Source: Conexibacter sp. (GTDB lineage Bacteria; Actinomycetota; Thermoleophilia; Solirubrobacterales; Solirubrobacteraceae). Taken from it: DNA of 7,585 nt. Position numbers and translations under genes: made by a program. Every line of letters starts with the position of its first letter. The first letter of the stretch is position 1. Location of the stretch: NCBI GenBank assembly GCA_025964295.1, contig JAOPZD010000538.1, forward strand, positions 1-7,585. Direction: 5' to 3'. The notes below the pieces were generated by a model. It made no database searches. It was not told the origin of the DNA and worked only from the letters and a program-made list of their open reading frames with translations. Of this stretch, positions 1-7,585 are shown piece after piece.

Positions 1-1
1 G

Positions 2-550
2 CCGTACGCGGCCCTGCTGCGAGCGGCCTACTCCGCGGTCAAGGGCGCCGATCGCGGCGCCACGGTGCTCATGGCCTCCATGGCGAACTACTCCTGGCGC
101 GACCTCGCCAAGCTGCTGGCGGTCCCCGGGCCGAAGCTGCGCTTCGACGCCGCCGGCGCGCACCCGTTCTCTGGGCGGCCGTCCAACGCGGTCAAGATCG
201 TCCGCCTCAACCGCGAGGTCCTCGACCGGCGCGGGTACTCGCGCGTCCCGCTGTGGCTCACCGAGCTGACGTGGTCCTCGGCCAAGGGCAAGAAGACGCC
301 GCTGACCCAGAACTGGGAGACGACCGAGGCCGGCCAGGCGCAGCGCCTGCGCTCCGTCTACAAGCTCCTGCTCGCGCAGCGCCGGTCGCTCAGGCTGGCG
401 CGCGTCTTCTGGTACACGTGGGCGACGGTCGACAACGGCTCCAAGAACTCCTTCGACTACAGCGGGCTGCTGCAGTACCGGGGCGACGGCACCTTCCGGG
501 CGAAGCCGTCGCTGGCGGCGTTCGAGGCCGTCGTCAAGGGCGCGGGGTAG
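2..550 (+). CDS. C-terminal part of a TIM-barrel glycoside hydrolase-like protein (5' end outside window)
   Basis: The frame is open from the left edge to TAG at 548-550, giving 182 residues, so the true start lies upstream of the window; internal GTG/ATG codons near 65-83 are unlikely starts because the frame continues upstream with sensible protein. The sequence looks like the last third of a clan GH-A (GH5/GH39-like) barrel: a DAAGAHPF strand motif (around residue 54), then LWLTELTW, whose Glu (codon 263-265) sits where the catalytic nucleophile at the end of strand 7 is expected, then a VFWYTWAT strand and a final helix. The acid/base Glu (usually in an NEP motif) would lie before the window, so activity cannot be judged. 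Likely a secreted or surface polysaccharide- or glycoside-cleaving enzyme; the substrate cannot be read. Family-level assignment is by motif only. Confidence 0.75.
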   Translation, partial: PYAALLRAAYSAVKGADRGATVLMASMANYSWRDLAKLLAVPGPKLRFDAAGAHPFSGRPSNAVKIVRLNREVLDRRGYSRVPLWLTELTWSSAKGKKTPLTQNWETTEAGQAQRLRSVYKLLLAQRRSLRLARVFWYTWATVDNGSKNSFDYSGLLQYRGDGTFRAKPSLAAFEAVVKGAG

Positions 551-594
551 CCGGTTAGCAGGGCCTTTCCGGCCGCTCGGTCCGAGCGCGAAGG

Positions 595-606
595 GAACGT
601 CTGTTC
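595..606 (+). promoter_or_regulatory. LexA (SOS) box in the uvrA promoter
   Basis: GAAC-N4-GTTC is present with both half-sites perfect (GAACGTCTGTTC, followed by CG). This matches the known Gram-positive/actinobacterial LexA operator (CGAAC-N4-GTTCG). It lies 8 to 19 bases upstream of the TACACT -10 hexamer, covering the -35/spacer zone, which is where a repressor would block RNA polymerase. uvrA is a classical SOS gene, so position and target agree. Confidence 0.85.
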
Positions 607-613
607 GCCTGGC

Positions 614-619
614 TACACT
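614..619 (+). promoter_or_regulatory. Probable -10 element of uvrA
   Basis: TACACT fits the actinobacterial TANNNT -10 consensus and is preceded by GGC. It ends nine bases before the GTG start, so transcription would begin at or within a few bases of the start codon. That implies a leaderless or near-leaderless message, a common actinobacterial arrangement and consistent with the missing ribosome binding site. Confidence 0.55.
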
Positions 620-628
620 CGTTCGACA

Positions 629-3541
<2,913 letters not shown>

Positions 3542-3544
3542 ATC

Positions 3545-3595
3545 CGTCGAGGGACGACTCAACCACGCAGGGCGTGGTTGAGTCGTCCCTCGACG
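3545..3595. terminator. Perfect 24-bp inverted repeat; probable bidirectional terminator
   Basis: Arms at 3545-3568 and 3572-3595 are exact reverse complements, separated by a 3-base loop (AGG). The element begins 4 bases after the uvrA stop and ends 16 bases before the stop of the convergent transglycosylase gene, so it is ideally placed to end both transcripts. Neither side has a T-run, as is frequent in high-GC actinobacteria. The stem is unusually long and perfect for a plain terminator, so a dispersed palindromic repeat recruited as a terminator is an alternative. Confidence 0.8.
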
Positions 3596-3611
3596 CGCGC
3601 CGCGGCGCCGC

Positions 3612-4721
3612 TCAGCCGCCGAAGCGGGAGCGCAGCGCGAGGACGTTGGCGACGTAGCGGCGCGTCTCGGGCAGCATGCCGATGCGCCGGACCGAGCCGA
3701 GGCCCTGGTAGTAGGCGGCGATGGCCGTCGGGGCGTCGCCGCCCGTGTTGCGGAGCAGGTGGGCGAGCAGGAGCGAGCCGGCGCGGACGTTGTCGGCGGG
3801 GGAGGCCGGGTCGAGGCGTCCGGCGCCGAGGTTGTTCTGCACGTAGCTCCACGTGCTCGGGATGACCTGCATGATCCCGCGGGCGTTGGCGACGCTGACC
3901 ATCGCGTTGTTGAAGCCGCTCTCCTGCCACGCGATCGCCGAGGCCAGCGAGGCGGGCGCGCCGTTGGCGGCGGCGATCGAGCCGATCTGCGCCGCGTTCA
4001 GCCGCCCGGGGGAGCCGGTCGCGGCGCCGCTGGCCGGGACGTTGGTGGCAGCCGTCGCCGGCACGATGGCGGCGGGGGCGGCGGCCGGGATCCTGAGGCG
4101 CGTGCCCGCGATCACGAAGGCGTTGGCCGGCAGCCCGTTGGCCGCGGCCAACGACGCGGGCGTGATGCCGTTGGCGGCGGCGATGCCGGTGAGCGTGTCG
4201 CCGGGGACGACGAAGTGGCCGCCGCCCGCGCCCGCGCCCGCGCTCGCGGTCGTGGCCGGGGTGGCGGTGGTCGTGCCCACCGAGCCCGTCGACGCCGCCG
4301 CGCTGGGCAGCCGCAGCGACGTGCCCGCGATCAGCGTCCCCTCGACGCTCAGCCCGTTGGCGGCCGCGAGCTGGCTGAGGCCGACGCGATGCTCCGCGGC
4401 GATCGCGCTGAGCGAGTCGCCGAGCCGCACGCGGTAGCCGCCCAGCGGCGCGGGAGCCGCAGTCGCCGTGCCCGTCGCCACGCCGGTGCCGGCGCCGGTC
4501 ACCGTTCCGGGCGCCGGGATCGTCAACGACCGCCCCGCGATCACGAACGCATCCGCCGGCAGCCCATTTGCTGCCCCGAGCTGCGCCGGCGACAGCCCAT
4601 TCACCGCGGCGATCCCCGACAACGTCTCACCCGGCACCACCAGATGCGACGCCGCCGACGCGGCCGCAGGCACCAGCAACAGGGACAACAGAGCCACGAC
4701 AACGGGCAGGCGAAGAAGCAT
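3612..4721 (-). CDS. Secreted triple-LysM lytic transglycosylase (SLT domain)
   Basis: 369 residues from ATG at 4721. A signal peptide (1-23, hydrophobic core VVVALLSLLLV, AxA-type cleavage site ASA) is followed by three LysM peptidoglycan-binding domains (about 26-69, 96-139 and 169-212) separated by Ala/Thr/Gly/Pro linkers, then a C-terminal lysozyme-like SLT domain (about 240-369). In the latter, AWQESGF carries the likely catalytic Glu267, ARGIMQV is the conserved GxMQ motif and AAYYQG replaces the usual AYNAG motif. The protein should bind and cleave the glycan strands of the cell wall outside the membrane. The start is chosen because it gives a clean signal peptide and has an AAGGTGG-like ribosome site 6-8 bases upstream; an earlier in-frame ATG at 4871 would add 50 charged/Pro-rich residues ahead of the signal. 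LysM1 and LysM3 are close copies. LysM1 uses more A/T-ending codons than the rest. Confidence 0.92.
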   Translation of the reverse strand: MLLRLPVVVALLSLLLVPAAASAASHLVVPGETLSGIAAVNGLSPAQLGAANGLPADAFVIAGRSLTIPAPGTVTGAGTGVATGTATAAPAPLGGYRVRLGDSLSAIAAEHRVGLSQLAAANGLSVEGTLIAGTSLRLPSAAASTGSVGTTTATPATTASAGAGAGGGHFVVPGDTLTGIAAANGITPASLAAANGLPANAFVIAGTRLRIPAAAPAAIVPATAATNVPASGAATGSPGRLNAAQIGSIAAANGAPASLASAIAWQESGFNNAMVSVANARGIMQVIPSTWSYVQNNLGAGRLDPASPADNVRAGSLLLAHLLRNTGGDAPTAIAAYYQGLGSVRRIGMLPETRRYVANVLALRSRFGG

Positions 4722-4824
4722 GTCAACCACCTTGCCTTCTTCCTCCCACCCACGAACGCCGCAAGCGGGATTAGGTCCCCTTGCAACACGATGTGCAGGT
4801 TGTCCGGCGGCGGACGTGGGGGGC

Positions 4825-4860
4825 GCTGGGGGCGGCAGCGCGGACCTTGCCGCCCCCAGC
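4825..4860 (-). terminator. 13-bp GC-rich hairpin (terminator or leader structure)
   Basis: Arms 4825-4837 and 4848-4860 pair perfectly (GCTGGGGGCGGCA with its complement) around a 10-base loop. On the minus strand it lies downstream of the sigma-factor gene and about 100 bases upstream of the transglycosylase start. It could terminate the sigma-factor message or fold in the leader of the transglycosylase message. There is no T-run on the minus strand after it, so the terminator call is tentative. Confidence 0.45.
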
Positions 4861-4891
4861 TGCAGCGCCATTTCGCCGCGCGCGGGGGCGG

Positions 4892-5029
4892 GAGTGGACA
4901 GGCGGTGCTGCGGGCGGGCGGTGATGGCGGAGTGGACCGGCGGTGCTGTGCGGCGGGCGGCGACGGCGGAGTGGACCGGCGTGCTGGGGGCGGGCGATGA
5001 CGGCGGAGTGGACCGGCGGTGCTGCGGAG
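4892..5029. repeat. Degenerate ~38-bp tandem repeat, 3 full copies plus a partial
   Basis: Units begin with GAGTGGAC at 4892, 4930, 4969 and 5006, giving lengths of 38, 39 and 37 bases plus a partial fourth copy that stops about 10 bases from the sigma-factor stop codon. Each unit has a conserved first half (GAGTGGACCGGCGGTGCTG, with one substitution in the first unit and a one-base deletion in the third) and a looser GGGCGGGCG-GATGGCG half. Unit lengths are not multiples of three, so the array cannot encode a repeated peptide. It looks like a minisatellite or an array of binding sites. Confidence 0.85.
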
Positions 5030-5038
5030 ACTGCGAGG

Positions 5039-6532
5039 TCAGTCGTCGCCGCTGCCGGAGCCGGTGGGGATGGTGGGGGTGGCGTCGCCGGAGGTGCTGA
5101 TCGGCGGGGTGGAGTCGGAGCCTCCGCCGCTGGTGCCTCCGCCGCTGGTTCCGCTGGCCTTGCCCTCGCCGCCGCCGGCGCCGGCGCTGCTGTCGTCGCC
5201 ACCGCCACCCGCGCCGCTGCCGCTGCCGCCGCTCGGCGAGCCGGAGGCCGCGGGGGTGGTGTCGTCGTGGGAGCCGGATCCGGAGCTCGAGCTCGTGGTG
5301 GGTGACGTGGTCTCGTCGTCGTGCTTGCCCTTGCCGGACGAGGTGGTGGTCTTGTCGTCGCCGTGGCCGTCGTCGGAGGAGGTGTCGTGGGACTTGGCCT
5401 TGCCGTGCGACGAGGTGGCGTCGTCGCTCGTGTCGCCGGAGTCGTCGCGGCCGCGGTGGGAGGTGGTGCGCGAGCCGTCGTGGCCGGAGTCGTCGTCGTT
5501 GGAGCCGGAGTTCGAGCCGGAGCCGGGGCTGGAGCCCGAGGGCCCGTGGCCGCCGGACGGCTTGCCGGGGTGGTGCGGTGCGCCGCCGCTGCTGCTGTGC
5601 GTCCCTGACGCCGCCGCCGGCAGCGCCGTCGCCGCCTGGCTCACCACGATCCTCCGCACCGTGCCCGTCGCGCCGCTGGCCGCCTTGTGCGCCGCCGACC
5701 CGGCCTCACGCGTCGCGGCCGCCGCCGACGCGCCGCCGCCCCGGTGGTGCACCACGTGCTCGGTGCCGACCGCGCCACCGACCAGTGCGCCGGTGGCGGC
5801 GATCCCGGCGGTCAGCTTGGCCAGCGTCGCGGTCGCGCCGGCGCCGACGGCGGCGTCGCTCCAGGCGGCGCCGCCCGGCGCGGTCAGCGCCTCGGCGAGC
5901 CGGACGATCCGCGGGTAGGGCGTCACGGCGGTCACGGCGCCGCGGACGGCGGTGCGCGCGCGCATCAGGTGCTGGCGCGCGGAGCCCTTGGTCACGCCGA
6001 GCGCGTCGGCGATCTCCTGGTGCGACCGGCCTTCGAGCTCGCGCAGCACCAACGCCGCGCGCTGGCGCTCGGGCAGCTCCTGCAGCGCGGCGACCGTGGC
6101 GCGGAAGCGCTCGCTGCGCTCGAACGTCGCGGCGGGGCCGTCGTCATCGAGGCCCTGGCCGCGACCGCCGCCGAGGGAGCCGGAGCGCTCGGCGTCCTCG
6201 AGCGAGACGTCGTCCCTCACCGCGCGGAGCACGTTGAGCGAGGCGTTGTGGGCGATCCGGTAGAGCCAGGAGCGAAGATGTCGCACCTCGTCGGTCCTCT
6301 GCAGCGCGTCGTGGGCGTTGATCAGGGCCTGCTGGACGGCGTCCTCGGCCCGGTTGGGGCCGACGATCCCCGCGCAGTAGCGGGCGAGCGGCGTCCGGTA
6401 GCGGTCGACGATCGCGGCGAAGGCGGCCTGGTGGCCGTCGACCGCCAGCTCGGCGAGGCGTGCGTCGCTCTGCAGGCGCAGCAGCGAGGCGCCCGCCAGG
6501 CGAGCGGGGTGGCGCAGCGGGGATGGCCTCAT
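5039..6532 (-). CDS. ECF-type sigma factor with hydrophobic segment and long Gly/Ser/Asp/His-rich C-terminal tail
   Basis: 497 residues, against roughly 170-200 for a simple ECF sigma factor. Sigma region 2 spans about 37-106 (AFAAIVDRYRTPLARYC, AEDAVQQALINAH, LRSWLYRIAHNASLN) and region 4 about 143-197 (LQELPERQRAALVLREL, then the helix-turn-helix HQEIADALGVTKGSARQHL). Both DNA-binding domains look intact. After them comes an Ala/Gly-rich hydrophobic stretch (about 226-257) that could cross the membrane, then about 235 residues of low complexity rich in Gly, Ser, Asp, His and Thr (GHDG, HGDD and SGSGS types). If the stretch is a membrane helix, the tail would be outside and the sigma domains inside, making a one-piece membrane-tethered regulator. 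No anti-sigma gene is seen beside it. The start is secure: an in-frame TAG at 6572-6574 leaves ATG 6532 as the first possible start; AGGGA lies 4 bases upstream and a stronger GGAGGA 17 bases upstream, so ribosome binding is not textbook. Confidence 0.88.
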   Translation of the reverse strand: MRPSPLRHPARLAGASLLRLQSDARLAELAVDGHQAAFAAIVDRYRTPLARYCAGIVGPNRAEDAVQQALINAHDALQRTDEVRHLRSWLYRIAHNASLNVLRAVRDDVSLEDAERSGSLGGGRGQGLDDDGPAATFERSERFRATVAALQELPERQRAALVLRELEGRSHQEIADALGVTKGSARQHLMRARTAVRGAVTAVTPYPRIVRLAEALTAPGGAAWSDAAVGAGATATLAKLTAGIAATGALVGGAVGTEHVVHHRGGGASAAAATREAGSAAHKAASGATGTVRRIVVSQAATALPAAASGTHSSSGGAPHHPGKPSGGHGPSGSSPGSGSNSGSNDDDSGHDGSRTTSHRGRDDSGDTSDDATSSHGKAKSHDTSSDDGHGDDKTTTSSGKGKHDDETTSPTTSSSSGSGSHDDTTPAASGSPSGGSGSGAGGGGDDSSAGAGGGEGKASGTSGGGTSGGGSDSTPPISTSGDATPTIPTGSGSGDD

Positions 6533-6646
6533 CGTGTCCCTGACCCAAGTCCTCCAACGACCCTGTCGATGCTACCGGTGCGGTCCTGCCGCCCCGCCCA
6601 CGGCCCGGGGGTCCGCTCCCAGGCCGCGGCGGGACGTCCTGCGTCG
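6533..6646 (-). promoter_or_regulatory. 114-base gap upstream of the sigma-factor gene
   Basis: The gap separates the secreted His/Asp-rich gene from the sigma-factor gene on the same strand. It contains a TAGCAT hexamer on the minus strand (6569-6574) that fits TANNNT and could be a -10 element, plus the 8-base palindrome GGACGTCC at 6632-6639. No clear terminator hairpin is seen, so both read-through from the upstream gene and an internal promoter are possible. Confidence 0.3.
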
Positions 6647-7192
6647 CTACTTGAGGATCTCGACCTTCTTCCAGGTGACGTCCTCGCCCTTCAGCGACAG
6701 CTTGGCCTCGGAGACCTTGGCGCCGGCGACCAGGGCCTCGGTGCCGCAACGGCCGTTGCCGTTGTCGTCGCCCTGGTCGTTGTCGTCGCCGCGACCGTTG
6801 TGGTCATCGCCCTGGTTGTTGTCGTCCTGCGCGTTGGCCGGAGCCGGGGCGGTGGCGGGCGGCGCGTTGTCGTCGCCGTGGTCGTCGTTGCCGTGGCGCG
6901 CCGTCTTCGCCGTCGTCGGCTGGGGGGCCACGGTCTGGCACTTGATGATCGTCCGGTCGGTGACCAGCGCGGAGAAGGTCTTGCCGCTGGGCAGCGCGAT
7001 CGTCAGCTCGCCGTTGGTGAACGACGCGACGGTCGCGGTCGCGGTGCCGGTGACCTCGCGCGAATGCGCCTTCTTGGCGTGGTGCTTGTGGTGATGGCGG
7101 CCGTGATGGCTGTTGCCGTGGGCCGACGCGGCGGCCGGGACGGTCAGCAGGGCCAGCGCGGTGACGACGCCGGCGATGCGGTTCCTGGTCAT
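6647..7192 (-). CDS. Secreted His/Asp-rich hypothetical protein (DUF5666-like halves)
   Basis: 181 residues from ATG 7192, preceded by a strong AGGAGGGG ribosome site (7196-7203). The N-terminus is a signal peptide (1-24, core GVVTALALLTVPAAASA). The mature protein opens with nine histidines between 25 and 43, then a beta-rich segment (46-88: REVTGTATATVASFTNGELT, then LPSGKTF and a T-x-I-I strand), then an Asp/Asn/Gly/His-rich insert (about 99-148, with repeated GDDN/GDDH), and a last beta segment (153-181: ALVAGAKVSEAKLSLKGEDV ending in KKVEILK). The two beta segments recall the G-x-V/T-x-V...G-x-x-V...L-x-A-x-x-I layout of DUF5666-type small beta-barrel proteins, split by the acidic insert; this is resemblance, not a database match. 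Cys85 and Cys149 flank the insert and could form a disulfide. Metal binding by the His/Asp clusters is plausible but unproven. Confidence 0.8.
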   Translation of the reverse strand: MTRNRIAGVVTALALLTVPAAASAHGNSHHGRHHHKHHAKKAHSREVTGTATATVASFTNGELTIALPSGKTFSALVTDRTIIKCQTVAPQPTTAKTARHGNDDHGDDNAPPATAPAPANAQDDNNQGDDHNGRGDDNDQGDDNGNGRCGTEALVAGAKVSEAKLSLKGEDVTWKKVEILK

Positions 7193-7195
7193 GGT

Positions 7196-7203
7196 CCCCT
7201 CCT
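7196..7203 (-). promoter_or_regulatory. Strong ribosome binding site fixing the start of the secreted His/Asp-rich gene
   Basis: On the minus strand AGGAGGGG ends three bases before the ATG at 7192 (AGGAGG core six bases away). It decides for this start over an ATG at 7252 that would place 20 polar residues before the signal peptide. Confidence 0.8.
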
Positions 7204-7314
7204 GTTCGTTCTGCGGTTCGGGGCCATGACACGCGACGCGCGCGAAGATCACGCACCGGATGTCCGGCCAGCGCCGGGCCTTGCCGCCAGATCGACGTGT
7301 ACGGTGATGCGTCC
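7204..7314. promoter_or_regulatory. Divergent promoter region between the secreted-protein gene and the right-edge gene
   Basis: The two flanking genes are transcribed away from each other, so both promoters should lie here. For the plus-strand gene, TACGGT (7300-7305), preceded by TG, fits an actinobacterial -10 and ends nine bases before the ATG, the same spacing as in front of uvrA. For the minus-strand gene I see no convincing hexamer. A small inverted repeat (CCGGA-TG-TCCGG, 7256-7267) lies mid-gap and might be an operator. Confidence 0.4.
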
Positions 7315-7585
7315 ATGGCTTTGGAACCGTCCGTCGTCACCGTCACCGGCCCGGATCGCGCCGCCCTGCTGACGGATCTGACGCTGCGCTTCGGCCACAT
7401 CGAGCTGGTCAGCGAGCGCGAGATCGTCCTGCCCGGAGGCGGCCGCGGCCACGAGCTGACCGTGCGCCACCGGCCGTTCACCTCCGAGCTGGGCGGCGTG
7501 ATCCCGGCGCCCGAGCCGCCGGCCGCGGTTGCGCAGTCCCCGCTCGCGCCGGTCGAGCAGCCGGCGCCGGAGCCGCCCGCGGCAG
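7315..7585 (+). CDS. N-terminal part of an unknown protein with ACT-like start (3' end outside window)
   Basis: An open frame from ATG 7315 reaches the right edge without a stop (90 codons). Nearly all codons end in G or C, as in the neighbouring genes, supporting it as real. The first ~50 residues contain SVVTVTGPDRAALLTDLTL, then IELVSEREIVLPGG and HELTVRH, resembling the strand-helix-strand start of ACT regulatory domains (VTVTGPDRPGLLADLT...). A Pro/Ala/Glu-rich linker follows (IPAPEPPAAV onward), so more domains probably lie beyond the window. No ribosome site is obvious in the nine bases between the TACGGT -10 candidate and the ATG, which suggests a leaderless message. The function is unknown; the ACT resemblance is by eye and weak. 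Confidence 0.6.
   Translation, partial: MALEPSVVTVTGPDRAALLTDLTLRFGHIELVSEREIVLPGGGRGHELTVRHRPFTSELGGVIPAPEPPAAVAQSPLAPVEQPAPEPPAA

Larger units (their letters stand above)
551..628 (+). promoter_or_regulatory. Intergenic control region of uvrA
   Basis: This 78-base gap holds everything needed to control uvrA: a LexA box at 595-606 and a TANNNT -10 hexamer (TACACT, 614-619). No good TTGACA-like -35 is seen at the usual 16-18 base spacing. There is no Shine-Dalgarno-like purine run in the nine bases between the -10 hexamer and the GTG. A short hairpin (6-bp arms 574-579 and 583-588, 3-base loop) could help end the upstream glycosidase transcript, but it is weak and lacks a T-run. Confidence 0.6.
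4722..5038. other. 317-base non-coding gap between sigma-factor gene and transglycosylase gene
   Basis: No reading frame here looks like a gene: open frames on both strands are low-complexity Ala/Pro/Arg products of GC-rich repeats. The gap contains a ~38-bp tandem repeat right after the sigma-factor stop codon (4892-5029), a 13-bp hairpin (4825-4860), a small hairpin with 5-bp arms (4802-4806/4811-4815), and about 80 less GC-rich bases next to the transglycosylase start, which would hold its promoter or leader. I could not pick a convincing -10/-35 pair on the minus strand. Confidence 0.6.

Noticed and set aside
574..588. Intrinsic terminator of the glycosidase gene
   Set aside because: Only a 6-bp stem with a 3-base loop and no T-run; too weak to list as a terminator of its own.
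4722..4871. Longer N-terminus for the LysM transglycosylase from ATG 4871
   Set aside because: It would put 50 Pro/Ala/charged residues before a clean signal peptide and would translate through the hairpin; ATG 4721 has a ribosome site and gives a proper export signal.
4722..4900. c-di-AMP (ydaO-type) riboswitch before the wall-lytic gene
   Set aside because: Considered because such genes often have one, but I cannot find its conserved sequence blocks by eye.
4892..5029. CRISPR array
   Set aside because: The units are contiguous degenerate repeats of 37-39 bases without unique spacers, and no cas genes are present.
5019..5918. 299-codon plus-strand frame opposite the sigma-factor tail
   Set aside because: It is antisense to a low-complexity region and shares its wobble positions with the real frame, which explains its length and codon look. 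The product is Pro/Ser/Glu-rich with no domain.
7193..7252. Upstream ATG at 7252 for the secreted His/Asp-rich protein
   Set aside because: It would bury the signal peptide behind 20 polar residues, and the strong AGGAGGGG site serves ATG 7192.
5687..7372. 561-codon plus-strand frame across the sigma-factor and secreted-protein genes
   Set aside because: It runs antisense through two genes with clear motifs, signal peptide and ribosome site, and across their intergenic gap; the product is Arg/Gly/Val-rich without motifs.

Overview
The window is a GC-rich, actinobacterial-type chromosomal segment. Coding genes end almost every codon in G or C, a LexA box of the Gram-positive type sits in front of uvrA, and UvrA itself has the high-GC actinobacterial look. 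A Thermoleophilia-like member (Solirubrobacter/Conexibacter relatives) is my best guess, but this is an inference from style, not a match to a reference. I see no mobile-element genes, tRNA, rRNA or CRISPR array.

Layout. Positions 2-550 (+) hold the C-terminal part of a TIM-barrel glycoside hydrolase-like protein whose start lies outside the window. A 78-base gap follows, carrying an SOS (LexA) box and a promoter -10 element placed so close to the start codon that the uvrA message is probably leaderless or nearly so. uvrA (629-3541, +) is full length and intact. It converges on a three-LysM lytic transglycosylase gene (4721-3612, -). Between the two is a perfect 24-bp inverted repeat that probably terminates transcription from both sides.

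The minus strand then carries, in reading order, a small secreted His/Asp-rich protein (7192-6647), an ECF sigma factor with a hydrophobic segment and a very long Gly/Ser/Asp/His-rich tail (6532-5039), a 317-base non-coding gap with four degenerate copies of a ~38-bp tandem repeat and a 13-bp hairpin, and the LysM transglycosylase. At the right edge a divergent plus-strand gene begins at 7315 and runs out of the window; its first ~50 residues resemble an ACT domain.

How the parts may work together. uvrA is an ordinary SOS-controlled nucleotide-excision-repair gene. The three minus-strand genes share a cell-envelope theme: an exported His/Asp-rich protein, a sigma factor that looks membrane-tethered with a similar His/Asp-rich exported tail and no separate anti-sigma gene in view, and a secreted peptidoglycan lyase. 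A one-protein trans-envelope signalling device is the most interesting reading of this window. The topology and the functional link between the genes are inference.
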